Source: Merdimmobilis hominis (lineage in GTDB: Bacteria > Bacillota > Clostridia > Oscillospirales > Ruminococcaceae). Taken from it: a DNA stretch of 39,103 nt. Shown in pieces: positions 8,801 through 16,798 of this stretch (the stretch's first letter is position 1; each line of letters opens with the position of its first letter). The DNA lies in NCBI RefSeq assembly GCF_900104615.1, contig NZ_LT629939.1:1733232-1772334 (forward strand), given 5' to 3'. The notes beneath the pieces are model-generated. The model was not told the origin of the DNA and ran no database searches. It was given only the letters and a program-made list of their open reading frames with translations. Position numbers and translations under genes: made by a program.

Positions 8801-9346
8801 GTGGGGGTACGGGTCCCCACACCTTGGTTTTAAGGGGCTATGCCTGCCCCTAAGACCCCAGGCACAGGGCAAGATTCCATCTTGCAGTGGTTTTGCAGGC
8901 GCTCCGCCCTGCACCCGGCAGGTACAAGGGGCCCTCGTGCCGGCCCCTAAAACCCCCGGCACTTCCTTTTATACGGATAAAAGGAAGCAAAACCCGCCGG
9001 GGAGACCCCGGCCCCCCAACTTCGCCACAATAGGCACGCTCGGAAAATCCTTCTTAGAGGCTCTCCACGCCTCAGGCGAAGGATTTTTCCGCTGCGCGGA
9101 TGCCCTCGCGGGGCTGCGAGAAGCTTGCTTTTCGGAATAACCGCCTTTTGTAGAGGGGGATTTTTAAGGGGGGCCGGACTTCGCCTGTGTCGCGAGTGGT
9201 TCGGCCCCTCTTAAATGCGCTTTTGGTCAAGGCTTTTTCGCACAAAAAGCCTTGCGCGGGCGTGGGGGTGCGTACCCCCACAAACCAATTGCAAGTTGCA
9301 ATCTTGCCTTGGGGTGTGAGGGCTGGAAGCCCCAGGAAACAACAGA
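8801..9346 (+). repeat. Structured intergenic repeat, copy A
   Basis: A 545-base non-coding block made almost entirely of hairpins. In order: GTGGGG/CCCCAC (8801-8820); a segment that is the inverted copy of the end of copy B (8831-8885); TGCAGG/CCTGCA (8895-8914); a long stem from CGGAAAATCCTTC to GAAGGATTTTTCCG (9041-9091) with an inner GAGGC/GCCTC; TTAAGGGGGGCC/GGCCCCTCTTAA (9164-9214); AAGGCTTTTT/AAAAAGCCTT (9229-9253); GTGGGGGT/ACCCCCAC (9262-9281); ATTGCA/TGCAAT (9288-9302). The same modules recur in copies B and C, with changes matched across the stems. Reading frames here shift between copies and have no ribosome sites, so I treat it as a structural repeat or RNA. Confidence 0.75.
8831..8885 (+). 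repeat. Left imperfect inverted repeat flanking the RHH gene
   Basis: The reverse complement of 9831-9886 matches this segment, including two identical 15-base blocks: AAGGGGCTATGCCTG at one end and CAAGATTCCATCTTG at the other, with a diverged middle. Together the two arms enclose the RHH gene. Confidence 0.7.
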
Positions 9347-9360
9347 TAAATCAATCTAAA

Positions 9361-9540
9361 TTATATTTTTTCATCAATTAATGGAATTGTACCATGTATT
9401 TCTTCGAACTCACGAATACACTTCTGAATCAAATAAAGTATTTGCCTATTGATGGAGCGACCCTCATACTGAGAAATATAAAACAATTTTGTATGAATGA
9501 TAGGTTCTATCCGCAGTCCAAAATGCTTTGTTTTTTGCAT
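9361..9540 (-). CDS. Small ribbon-helix-helix (Arc/CopG-like) DNA-binding protein
   Basis: A 59-aa protein with the shape of an Arc-type repressor: a short beta strand (KHFGLRIEP), helix A (IIHTKLFYISQYEG), a turn, and helix B starting RSINRQILYLIQKCIREFEE. Such proteins bind DNA as dimers, often as antitoxins or plasmid/transfer regulators. The start at 9540 has GAGG at a workable distance; an upstream in-frame start lacks one. A plausible promoter on the minus strand is TAGACA-17-TATTTA, about 65 bases upstream. The gene is very AT-rich (16 G/C in the 60 bases 9361-9420), lies between two structured repeats and has no toxin-like neighbour. Family is likely; role unknown. Confidence 0.7.
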   Translation of the reverse strand: MQKTKHFGLRIEPIIHTKLFYISQYEGRSINRQILYLIQKCIREFEEIHGTIPLIDEKI

Positions 9541-9636
9541 GTTCTCCCCTCGATTCGACTCACTATATATTAAATATAAGTGTACCACTGTATTGTCTAT
9601 GATGAGGTTGTAAAAATGAGACAGTTTGTAATTTTA
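9541..9636 (-). promoter_or_regulatory. AT-rich upstream region of the RHH gene
   Basis: Holds the minus-strand TAGACA-17-TATTTA promoter candidate read from about 9601 down to 9573. No gene is supported on the plus strand. Confidence 0.4.
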
Positions 9637-9890
9637 TGCCAATGTTGGCAGAGGGGGATTTTTAAGGGGGCACAGTCAGCTAACGCTGACCGTACTGACT
9701 TCGACTGTGCCGCGAGCAGTTCGGCCCCCCTTAAATGCGCTTTTCGAGAGCACAACGTAGTTGGGCTAAGGTTTCTTTCGCATAAAAAACCTTGCGCGGG
9801 TGTGGGGGTGCGCACCCCCACAAGCCAATTCCAAGATGGAATCTTGAATAGATGGCCTAGGGTCTAAGGGACAGGCATAGCCCCTTGTAT
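9637..9890 (+). repeat. Structured intergenic repeat, copy B
   Basis: A shorter copy lacking the first large stem of copies A and C. Modules: TGCCAA/TTGGCA (9637-9650); TTAAGGGGG/CCCCCTTAA (9662-9734), which here holds extra inner hairpins GCACAGTC/GACTGTGC and GTCAGC/GCTGAC; AAGGTTT/AAACCTT (9768-9793); GTGGGGGT/ACCCCCAC (9802-9821); ATTCCA/TGGAAT (9828-9842); and a tail to 9886 that is the inverted match of 8831-8885. Relative to copy A, the third and fifth of these stems carry base-pair-for-base-pair substitutions. Confidence 0.72.
9831..9886 (-). repeat. Right imperfect inverted repeat flanking the RHH gene
   Basis: Partner of 8831-8885, ending in CAGGCATAGCCCCTT (9872-9886). Confidence 0.7.
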
Positions 9891-9975
9891 CCGAGTATGG
9901 GCGTGTGCCCCACAAAAGAAAATAGGCATGACCGCAGGGCAACTTGAATAGGTATCCCTTAGGGGGGCGAGCCTA
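9891..9975 (+). other. Short leader before the flippase gene
   Basis: Contains a small TGGGCGTGTGCCCCA hairpin and the AGGGGGG ribosome site (9961-9967). No convincing promoter is visible. Confidence 0.35.
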
Positions 9976-11517
9976 TTGATTCCTACTATCCGCAAAAAAT
10001 CGGTGTTCTACAATGCCATGCTGCTGACCATTTCGGCCTCGGTGCTGCAGCTGATGGGCTTTTTCTACCGCATCGCCTTGGTGCGGCTGGCCGGGGCCAA
10101 AGCCATGGGCATCCATCAATTGGTGATGGGGGCTTACTCGGTGCTGTCGGCGCTGGCCCTTTCCGGGATCTCGATGGCGGTGACCAAGACGGTCTCAGAG
10201 TTCTCCGCCCTGGGCCGGCGGGATTTGACCCCATCGGTGGTATCCAGCGCCCAGACCTTATTTTTCATGCTGTTCTGCCTGGCGGGTGTGCCGTTTTTGT
10301 TTGGTTCCTATGCCATAGCCGAGGGGATTTTAGGGGATTTGGACACCCGCAAAGCCCTGCTGCTATTGCTGCCCTGTTTGTTTTTGACCGGGTTTGAGAA
10401 TATTTACAAGTCCTGTTTTCACGGGTCGAAGAATGTGTATCCTCCCATTGTGTCGGAGATCTCCGAGCAAGCCTGCCGGATCTTTTTTGTATTATCCCTC
10501 CTCTTGTTGATGCGGCCGGCCGACCCGGCGGATGGAGCGGCACTGATCGTCCTAGGGATGGTGTTCAGCGAGATTGTCAGCGTCACCCTGCTGACCATTT
10601 TTTACCGGAGGCTGATCCTGCGCAGGAGCCCGGTTCCCGCCATGGTCCAGAGCCCTCTCCTCTTCCGGATCGCCGGGGAGGCTCTGCCCATCGCGGTTGC
10701 CGGGGTGGCAGGCAACTTGATCGGCTCGGCAACCACCGTGCTGATCCCCCGGCAGCTGATCCGGTTCGGGATGGACAGCACTGCCGCCATGGAGGCGTTC
10801 GGCGCCGTCTTTGGGATGACCATGCCTTTGCTCACCCTCCCGTCAGCCCTGCTGTTTCCATTGACCACCGTGCTGGTCCCCCGCATCTCCCAAGGGGCGG
10901 CCGCAGGCAACCAAGGGGATGTGCGGCGCAAGGCGGGGAAGGCCATCCAGGTGACCGGCTTGGTGGTCTGCCCGGCCACGGCCTTGATGCTGGCGGTGGG
11001 CAAGCCCATCTGCACCCTTTTGTATGACCACCCTATGGCCGGGGACCAGATGCTGTTTTTAGCCGTCTCCACCCTATTTGCCTTTTACCACTCTATTTTC
11101 TATTGTGTGCTCAGCGGCATCGGCCTGCAAAAGCGGGCGGCGCTGAGCAATGTGATGGTGGGTGTCAGCCAGCTGGGGGTGGTCTTTTGGCTGCTGCCCC
11201 GGTACGGCTTGGCTGGGTTTGCTTTTGGCACTGCTGTCTGCGACATTGTGGGTGCGTTGCTCACCGGGATGTGGGTCAAAGACCGCATCCAGCTTTCCCC
11301 CCAATGGAAAAACTGGATGGCCACGCCCTTCCTCTCCGCCGCGTTGGCGGGTATCCTCTGCCGGATGGGGTACCTTAAGGCGATAGCTATGGGGTTCTCT
11401 CCGGCGGTGGCGGTGCTGGCGGCTACCGCGATTTGTGGGGTCAGCTATCTGTTGGGATTGCGGTTCCAGGGGATCCGTTTTTCCCGGTATTTGAAGAAGC
11501 TTTTGGAGCGGGCATAA
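9976..11517 (+). CDS. SpoVB-like oligosaccharide/lipid II-type flippase (MOP superfamily)
   Basis: Polytopic membrane protein of 513 aa, the usual length for SpoVB/MurJ-like flippases that move undecaprenyl-linked sugars across the membrane. About 14 hydrophobic segments can be traced. The N-terminal FYNAMLLTISASVLQLMGF followed by RIALVRLAGAKAMGIHQLV is typical of stage V sporulation protein B and YtgP-type homologues. The start is TTG at 9976, supported by AGGGGGG eight bases upstream; the next ATG at 10015 would cut into the first helix. SpoVB acts in spore cortex synthesis, but vegetative paralogues exist, so the role could be spore or wall related. It sits just after repeat copy B. Confidence 0.88.
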   Translation: MIPTIRKKSVFYNAMLLTISASVLQLMGFFYRIALVRLAGAKAMGIHQLVMGAYSVLSALALSGISMAVTKTVSEFSALGRRDLTPSVVSSAQTLFFMLFCLAGVPFLFGSYAIAEGILGDLDTRKALLLLLPCLFLTGFENIYKSCFHGSKNVYPPIVSEISEQACRIFFVLSLLLLMRPADPADGAALIVLGMVFSEIVSVTLLTIFYRRLILRRSPVPAMVQSPLLFRIAGEALPIAVAGVAGNLIGSATTVLIPRQLIRFGMDSTAAMEAFGAVFGMTMPLLTLPSALLFPLTTVLVPRISQGAAAGNQGDVRRKAGKAIQVTGLVVCPATALMLAVGKPICTLLYDHPMAGDQMLFLAVSTLFAFYHSIFYCVLSGIGLQKRAALSNVMVGVSQLGVVFWLLPRYGLAGFAFGTAVCDIVGALLTGMWVKDRIQLSPQWKNWMATPFLSAALAGILCRMGYLKAIAMGFSPAVAVLAATAICGVSYLLGLRFQGIRFSRYLKKLLERA

Positions 11518-11518
11518 G

Positions 11519-11560
11519 GGAAACCGCCTCCACTCCCATGGGAGTGGAGGCGGTTTTTTA
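11519..11560. terminator. Bidirectional terminator between convergent genes
   Basis: Near-perfect stem ACCGCCTCCACTCCC with GGGAGTGGAGGCGGT, A-run before and T-run after. It overlaps the glycerate kinase stop and serves both genes. Confidence 0.92.
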
Positions 11561-12694
11561 CCGGGTAAAAAGCTGGGCAAAACGCGCCACATTTTCCGCA
11601 GTGGCGGCTAGATCTTCTTTGGCCCGCAGCCGGGCCTCTTCAAAGGGAACGGCTATCTGGTTGGTGCTGAATACCGCTGAGACCCCCAGGTCGTAGACGG
11701 CGCCGATGCCGTCACCCACGTCCCCGACAATGGCGATAACCGGAACCCCGCTGTCTTTGGCCCGGCGGGAGACCCCTACCACCACTTTGCCTCGGATGCT
11801 CTGGGTGTCCAGTTTGCCCTCGCCGGTGAAGATCAAATCTGCATCAGCGATCAGCTCTTCAAACTTGACCGCATCCAGCACCACGTCGATCCCCTTCTCC
11901 AAAGAGCCGCCCAGAAAGGCCACCACGCCGGCTCCTGCAGCTCCTGCGGCACCCGCCCCCGGAAGCTGGGCGACATCTACCCCCAAATCCCGGATGAGCA
12001 CCTGGGAAAGGTGGCGAAGGCCCTGGTCCAGTTCCTCCACCATAGCCCCATCCGCCCCCTTTTGAGGCCCGAAGACATAGGCCGCTCCGGTGGCGCCGTA
12101 CATGGGGTTGTCAATGTCGCACATGGCCACAATCTCCACCCCCGAAAGCTCCTTGGCTAAGCCGGACCGGTCAATCCGCCGGATGTCCCGGAGGTTGCCT
12201 CCTGTGGGGATAAACGGCTCCCCGGCCTCGTTGTAGAAGGCCACACCTAAGGCCGCTGCCATGCCGCAGGCGCAGTCATTGGTGCAGCTGCCCCCTAAGG
12301 CCGCCACAATCCGAGTGGCCCCCCGGCGGGCCGCATCCAAAATCAACTGGCCAAACCCGTAGGTGGTAGTCATCTTGGGGTTTTTGCGTCCATCCACCAT
12401 GGGGAGCCCGGCACAGGAGGCAATCTCCACCACAGCGGTCTTACCCCCATCCAACAGGGCGTAGTCGGCGGTGATATCCTCAAAATAAGGGCCCTTCACC
12501 TGAGCGCTCACCCGCTCCCCAGGCTGGGAAAGAAGAAAACAATCCACTGTGCCCTCGCCGCCATCTGCCACTGGGATGGAGATGACCTCCGCTTCTGGAT
12601 GGAACCGGAGAACCTGCCGGGCCACAATCTCGCAGACCTCCTGGGAGGAGATGGTGCCCTTGAAGGAATCGGGGATCAACACTACTTTTTTCAT
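11558..12694 (-). CDS. Glycerate kinase (GarK/GlxK family)
   Basis: Cytoplasmic enzyme of 378 aa that phosphorylates D-glycerate (this family mostly yields 2-phosphoglycerate) and feeds it into glycolysis. The N-terminus MKKVVLIPDSFKGTISSQE, the VADGGEGTVDCFL motif (about 47-59), the GGSCTNDCACGMAAALG segment and FTGEGKLDTQS near residue 295 are family signatures, and the length is normal. ATG at 12694 is chosen over an upstream TTG because GGAGG lies eight bases before it. The gene is monocistronic, with an extended -10 promoter upstream and a shared terminator downstream. Confidence 0.93.
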   Translation of the reverse strand: MKKVVLIPDSFKGTISSQEVCEIVARQVLRFHPEAEVISIPVADGGEGTVDCFLLSQPGERVSAQVKGPYFEDITADYALLDGGKTAVVEIASCAGLPMVDGRKNPKMTTTYGFGQLILDAARRGATRIVAALGGSCTNDCACGMAAALGVAFYNEAGEPFIPTGGNLRDIRRIDRSGLAKELSGVEIVAMCDIDNPMYGATGAAYVFGPQKGADGAMVEELDQGLRHLSQVLIRDLGVDVAQLPGAGAAGAAGAGVVAFLGGSLEKGIDVVLDAVKFEELIADADLIFTGEGKLDTQSIRGKVVVGVSRRAKDSGVPVIAIVGDVGDGIGAVYDLGVSAVFSTNQIAVPFEEARLRAKEDLAATAENVARFAQLFTR

Positions 12695-12729
12695 GGCAAT
12701 GGCCTCCAAACTTGCTGTGTTCTGTGGCT

Positions 12730-12738
12730 ATTATACCA
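12730..12738 (-). promoter_or_regulatory. Extended -10 promoter of glycerate kinase
   Basis: On the minus strand the sequence reads TGGTATAAT, a consensus -10 with the TGn extension. No good -35 is present. It lies about 36 bases before the start codon. Confidence 0.6.
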
Positions 12739-12865
12739 CAAAATTTATAGAAGGGAAGAATTTGCCACTCTAGGCTATGGCCAAATAATAACCATAGTTT
12801 TTTCGCCATCTTTCCTCTTTTATGCTTTTCATTCCCTAGTAAGATTTTCTTTTACATTCGTCTTC

Positions 12866-13276
12866 GCAGGCACTCCGCCCTGTGCCTCAGGTTCTAGGGG
12901 CCCTCGTGCCGACACCAAACCCGCCGGGGAGACCCCAGTCCCCCTATCGGTGCGCCACAATGGGTGCGCTCGGAAAATCCTTCTTAGAGGCTTCAAACGC
13001 CTCGAGCGAAGGATTTTTCCGCTGCTGCGGATGCCCTCGCGAGACTGCAAAGAGTCTATTTTTCTGAGTATTCCCATCCAGGAGCAGGGGGTTTTTAAGG
13101 GGGGCCGGACTTCACCTATGTCGCGAGTGGTTCGGCCCTCCTTAAATGCGCTTTTGTTCAAGGCTTTTTCGCACAAAAAGCCTTGCGCGGGGTGCAGGGG
13201 TGCGTAACGCCCTGCATAATTGAGGGAAATAGGGGCCTCACCCCTATAATGGGGCGGGGCCTGGAGGCCACAGGAG
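12866..13276 (+). repeat. Structured intergenic repeat, copy C
   Basis: Third copy, same orientation and module order as copy A. It holds GGCAC/GTGCC (12868-12886), the long CGGAAAATCCTTC/GAAGGATTTTTCCG stem (12971-13021), TTAAGGGGGGCC/GGCCCTCCTTAA (13095-13145), AAGGCTTTTT/AAAAAGCCTT (13160-13184) and TGCAGGG/CCCTGCA (13193-13216). The tail contains GGCCTGGAGGCC, resembling the end of copy A. The last-named stem differs completely from that of copies A and B although its loop keeps GTGCGTA. No inverted flank and no gene are found with it. Confidence 0.72.
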
Positions 13277-13341
13277 GAAGAAGGAGAGCAGAAAAACCAC
13301 AAAAAAGCAAAAAATTTCCGTTAATCCCGTGAATTTGCCTG

Positions 13342-13370
13342 TTTACTTGCCCCCGGCACAATGCTATACT
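13342..13370 (+). promoter_or_regulatory. Promoter of the UPF0371 gene
   Basis: TTTACT (13342-13347), 17-base spacer, TATACT (13365-13370), with TG one base before the -10. It lies about 90 bases before the start. Confidence 0.65.
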
Positions 13371-13463
13371 TTTAAAGAATGTGTAACTCAAGTTTGAGGA
13401 TTGTGGGAAAGCAAAGGGGCAGCAGTCTCTTTGCTTTCAAACTGTGGGGAAAGGAATGATGGG

Positions 13464-14963
13464 ATGAAGCGCGGATTTGACTCGGAACGGTATTTGACCG
13501 AACAATCAAAATTTATCTTGGAGCGGGTGAACAGCTGCAAGAAGCTGTATCTGGAGTTTGGCGGCAAGCTGATGAACGACCTGCATGCCAAGCGGGTGCT
13601 GCCCGGCTATGATGAAAACGCCAAGATCAAGCTGCTGCAAAAGCTGAAAGACCAGGCGGAAATTGTCATCTGTGTGTACGCAGGGGATATTGAGCGGAAT
13701 AAAATCCGGGATGATTACGGCATCACCTATGATTTGGAGGTGTACCGCCTCATCGACAACCTGCGGGATTATGGGCTGGATATCAACAGCGTGGTGGTCA
13801 CCCGGTATGAGGGGCAGCCCGCCACCCGGGTGTTTATGAACAAGCTCAACCGCCGGGGCATCCGCACCTATACCCATACCGCTACCAAAGGGTACCCCAC
13901 CGATGTGGAGACCATTGTCAGCGACGAGGGCTACGGGGCCAACCCCTATATTGAGACCACCAAGCCCATTGTGGTGGTCACTGCCCCCGGACCGGGCAGC
14001 GGTAAATTGGCCACTTGCCTGGGCCAGCTGTACCATGAGCAGAAGCGGGGGATAGAGGCTTGGTATTCCAAGTTTGAGACCTTCCCCGTGTGGAATGTGC
14101 CGCTGAAACACCCCCTTAACATCGCCTATGAAGCTGCCACAGCGGATTTGAAGGATGTCAACATGATCGACTCCTTCCACTTTGAAGCCTATGGGGAGAT
14201 GGCCGTCAACTACAACCGGGATATGGAGATGTTCCCGGTAATCAAGAGGATCATCGAGAAGATCACCGGCCGGGAATCCCCCTATCGCTCCCCCACCGAC
14301 ATGGGGGTTAACCGGATCGGATTTGGCATAGTGGATGATGCGGTTGTGCGGGAGGCCTCCTGCCAGGAGATCATCCGCCGGTATTTCAAAACCGCTTGCG
14401 AATACAAAAAAGGCTATGTAGACAAGGAGACTTTTGAGAGGGTCAGCCTGTTGATGGATGAGCTGGGCCTCAAGGTCAGCGACCGCAAGACGGTGCTCCC
14501 CGCCCGCAAAAAGGCAGAGGCCTTGATAGACGCTGGGGCGGAAAGCGCCCATGTGGTGGCCCTGGAACTGGGCGACGGCACCATCATCACCGGCAAGAGG
14601 TCGGAACTGATGACCGCCTCCGCCGCCTGCATTCTCAACGCGGTGAAATACCTCTCCAAAATCTCCGATGATATCCACCTGATTTCCCCAGTGGTCATCG
14701 AGCCCATCATCACCCTAAAAACCCAAGTGCTGGAGGGCAAAAACGGCACCCTCACCGCGGAGGAGATCCTCAATGCCCTCTGTGTCTGCTGTGCAACCAA
14801 TCCCATCGCTAAACTGGCGGTGGACAACCTCCACGGCCTGCGGGACTGTCAGGCCCATTCCACTGCCATGCTCTCCCAAGTGGAGGAGCAGCTCTTCCGC
14901 AAGCTGGGGGTGGATATCACCAGCGACGCCGAGTACCAGTCCTCCCACCTTTACTATGTATAA
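13464..14963 (+). CDS. UPF0371/DUF1846 protein of unknown function
   Basis: Predicted cytoplasmic protein of 499 aa, the typical size of the conserved UPF0371 (DUF1846) family. I recognise the N-terminal stretch [13 protein letters not shown], the [17 protein letters not shown] segment and the loop [20 protein letters not shown] (about residues 175-194), whose PGPGSGK resembles a nucleotide-binding loop. The biochemical role has not been established to my knowledge. The ATG at 13464 is preferred to a GTG 63 bases upstream because AAGGA lies eight bases before it and it gives the family length. Monocistronic, with its own promoter and a terminator shared with the convergent carboxypeptidase gene. 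Confidence 0.85.
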   Translation: MKRGFDSERYLTEQSKFILERVNSCKKLYLEFGGKLMNDLHAKRVLPGYDENAKIKLLQKLKDQAEIVICVYAGDIERNKIRDDYGITYDLEVYRLIDNLRDYGLDINSVVVTRYEGQPATRVFMNKLNRRGIRTYTHTATKGYPTDVETIVSDEGYGANPYIETTKPIVVVTAPGPGSGKLATCLGQLYHEQKRGIEAWYSKFETFPVWNVPLKHPLNIAYEAATADLKDVNMIDSFHFEAYGEMAVNYNRDMEMFPVIKRIIEKITGRESPYRSPTDMGVNRIGFGIVDDAVVREASCQEIIRRYFKTACEYKKGYVDKETFERVSLLMDELGLKVSDRKTVLPARKKAEALIDAGAESAHVVALELGDGTIITGKRSELMTASAACILNAVKYLSKISDDIHLISPVVIEPIITLKTQVLEGKNGTLTAEEILNALCVCCATNPIAKLAVDNLHGLRDCQAHSTAMLSQVEEQLFRKLGVDITSDAEYQSSHLYYV

Positions 14964-14970
14964 CCCATAA

Positions 14971-15008
14971 AAAAACGAGCTCCGGCCGGTTGGCTGGGGC
15001 TCGTTTTG
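14971..15008. terminator. Bidirectional terminator
   Basis: AAAACGAGC (14972-14980) pairs with GCTCGTTTT (14999-15007), with GC-rich pairing inside. It serves the UPF0371 gene and the convergent carboxypeptidase gene. Confidence 0.85.
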
Positions 15009-15016
15009 CATGCCGT

Positions 15017-15955
15017 CTATGGGAGGGAGGCATAGGCCGTCTGGGCGTCCAAGATGTGGTAAGGCGGGGTTTGATGATCTCCCGGGGCGCCGGCGGTAAT
15101 TAGAAGATAGGTTGTGCCATCCTTTTCTGCCAGGCTGGCCAGGCAAAGACGGGCTTTTTGGGTGTAGCCGGTCTTTCCCCCTAAAATTTCCCCGCCGGGG
15201 AAGGTGGGATCTTCCAGTTTCTTGAACAGGGTGCTTTGGAAGGCAAACCCCTCTGGGTGCAGATCCGTGGGGGGGACCAGATAGCTGGAGCTGGTGAAAG
15301 CCTTATAAAAAGTCTCATTTTTTAAGGCGGCACGCAGTAGGAGGGTGAGGTCTTGGGCGGTGGTTGTCTGCTTGGGGTCATCCAGCCCGCAGACGTTGGC
15401 AAAATGGGTGTGGTCCATCCCCAGCGCCTGGGCTTTTTGATTCATGAGGGAAACAAACCCCTCCTCCGACCCGCTGACGTGGATGGCCAAGGCCAGGGAT
15501 GCCTCCCCGCCCGAGGGGAGCAGTGCCCCATAGATGAGGTCAACGGCCCGCGGATGCTCACCTGGCAGGAAGCCTGCTAGGGAGGCGTCCTGCTCGTAGA
15601 GGCCGGGAAAAATCTTTGGAGGGACTTCCACTTGTTCCTCCAGGTTCGGGATGTTTTCTAAGGCAACCAAGACGGTCATCATTTTGGTCAGGGAAGCCGG
15701 TGCAAAGGGGGAATCGCTCTTCTTGGCGAGGAGGACTTCCCCGTCCTCCACCCGGGTGAGCAGAAGGTAAGGGCTGTAGTACCCCTTGTGGACTACAGCT
15801 GCCTGCCGGGGGAGGAATTCCAGGGCCGACCGGTGTTCCCAGCAGAAAAGTGCGGCCTTGCCAACCACCCCGGCAGTGAGCAGGAGGCATACCAGAGCCA
15901 AAAGGGGGAAGCACCCCCACCTTCTGCGCCGCCGATGATGCATTCTCCTCGCCAT
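15017..15955 (-). CDS. Serine-type D-Ala-D-Ala carboxypeptidase-like protein (peptidase S11)
   Basis: Membrane-anchored penicillin-binding-type enzyme of 312 aa expected to trim the terminal D-Ala of peptidoglycan stem peptides. An Arg/His-rich cytoplasmic tail (1-13) precedes one membrane segment (about 16-36), used as an uncleaved anchor. Catalytic motifs: SLTK (Ser88-Lys91), SGG (148-150) where the family normally has SxN, and KTG (261-263). The protein is shorter than classic PBP5/DacF (about 380-440 aa) because the C-terminal beta domain is missing. ATG at 15955 has GAGGGGG seven bases upstream. An extended -10 (TGGTACAAT) lies at 15996-16004 on the minus strand. The altered second motif leaves activity uncertain. 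Confidence 0.87.
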   Translation of the reverse strand: MARRMHHRRRRRWGCFPLLALVCLLLTAGVVGKAALFCWEHRSALEFLPRQAAVVHKGYYSPYLLLTRVEDGEVLLAKKSDSPFAPASLTKMMTVLVALENIPNLEEQVEVPPKIFPGLYEQDASLAGFLPGEHPRAVDLIYGALLPSGGEASLALAIHVSGSEEGFVSLMNQKAQALGMDHTHFANVCGLDDPKQTTTAQDLTLLLRAALKNETFYKAFTSSSYLVPPTDLHPEGFAFQSTLFKKLEDPTFPGGEILGGKTGYTQKARLCLASLAEKDGTTYLLITAGAPGDHQTPPYHILDAQTAYASLP

Positions 15956-16084
15956 CCAACTTCCCCCTCTTGCTCCAAAAGCCGCTTCTGCAAGTATTGT
16001 ACCACCAAAGACGGAAGGATTTTTTTCAGCCGCCTTACAGGGAAGTTACAATTTTCTTAGGATTCATATAAAAATCTTAAACTT

Positions 16085-16711
16085 CTAAACAGTCATGTCA
16101 TAAAGGTAAAATTCCAGTTCGCCTTTTTGCCCCTTCATATCGACAAGATGTTTATGCTGCTGTTGACGTATCATGCCCTGGTGTTCATAAAATCCGAAAT
16201 TACAGCTCGTGTCAGTATAAAGGTAGAAATCGCTAATGCTCTGGCTTTTCATATAGGCTAATAGAGAATGGAACAGCATTTTTCCAATTCCAAGCCCTCT
16301 GTATTCGGGGGAAAGGGCAAATAGAGCAACCTCCCCCTTATAGTCCTTGTTGCACTGTTTCAAGAGCTGGTTGTCTATATCGTCTACATTCTTATAGAAA
16401 TTCAATATGCCTCGTCCCTCTTTGGAAATCAGCAATCCGCATACGGCGAATATTTGATGTAGGCGGTATTTTAACGGACAGTGGTGCTTTTCTATATCCT
16501 TTCCCAAAATCAGCCCCGCAGGAACGCCATTGACTTCTGCAATCCGCGTATAAGTTTGGTTTGTCAGGCAGGTCGCAAGATAGACCTTTGCCAGCTTACG
16601 GGCTGTCTTGGGTGTTGCGAATTTGTCATAGTTCCAAGTTCTTCTTATCACATCTTCCAATGCTGGCAAATCCCGTTTCTTTAACTCTCTTAATTTTACG
16701 CTGTTTTCCAT
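16085..16711 (-). CDS. GNAT-family N-acetyltransferase
   Basis: Cytoplasmic acetyl-CoA-dependent acyltransferase of 208 aa. The acetyl-CoA pyrophosphate-binding motif A is clear as SPEYRGLGIGKMLFHSLL (about 134-151), followed by the C-terminal NFGFYEHQGM typical of motif B. Substrate is unknown. It is transcribed away from a MerR regulator with an 87-base gap. In Bacillus, the related regulator BltR controls the acetyltransferase gene bltD, so a regulator/target pair is plausible. Codon use is AT-rich, unlike both sides. AAGGAG sits 11 bases before the ATG. Confidence 0.88.
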   Translation of the reverse strand: MENSVKLRELKKRDLPALEDVIRRTWNYDKFATPKTARKLAKVYLATCLTNQTYTRIAEVNGVPAGLILGKDIEKHHCPLKYRLHQIFAVCGLLISKEGRGILNFYKNVDDIDNQLLKQCNKDYKGEVALFALSPEYRGLGIGKMLFHSLLAYMKSQSISDFYLYTDTSCNFGFYEHQGMIRQQQHKHLVDMKGQKGELEFYLYDMTV

Positions 16712-16798
16712 ATTCTGTAAAACTCCTTTTCTTTTGCCTTCTTCTGGTATATACTAATCGTAAACTATTCAGTAGGTGTAATGTCAAGGAGGTATTTT
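16712..16798. promoter_or_regulatory. Divergent promoter region of the GNAT/MerR pair
   Basis: AT-rich 87 bases with TATATACT (16748-16755) and an imperfect dyad from TACTAATCG to TTCAGTA (16752-16774), a candidate MerR-type operator. No -35/-10 pair is convincing in either direction. Confidence 0.4.

Noticed and set aside
9072-9821. Minus-strand frames 9281-9072 and 9821-9597 whose predicted peptides share the start MGVRTPTPAQGFLCE, and a related frame in copy C
   Set aside because: They are reading frames across the structured repeats. The similarity is explained at DNA level, the frames diverge after indels, there is no ribosome site, and stem changes are compensatory rather than synonymous.
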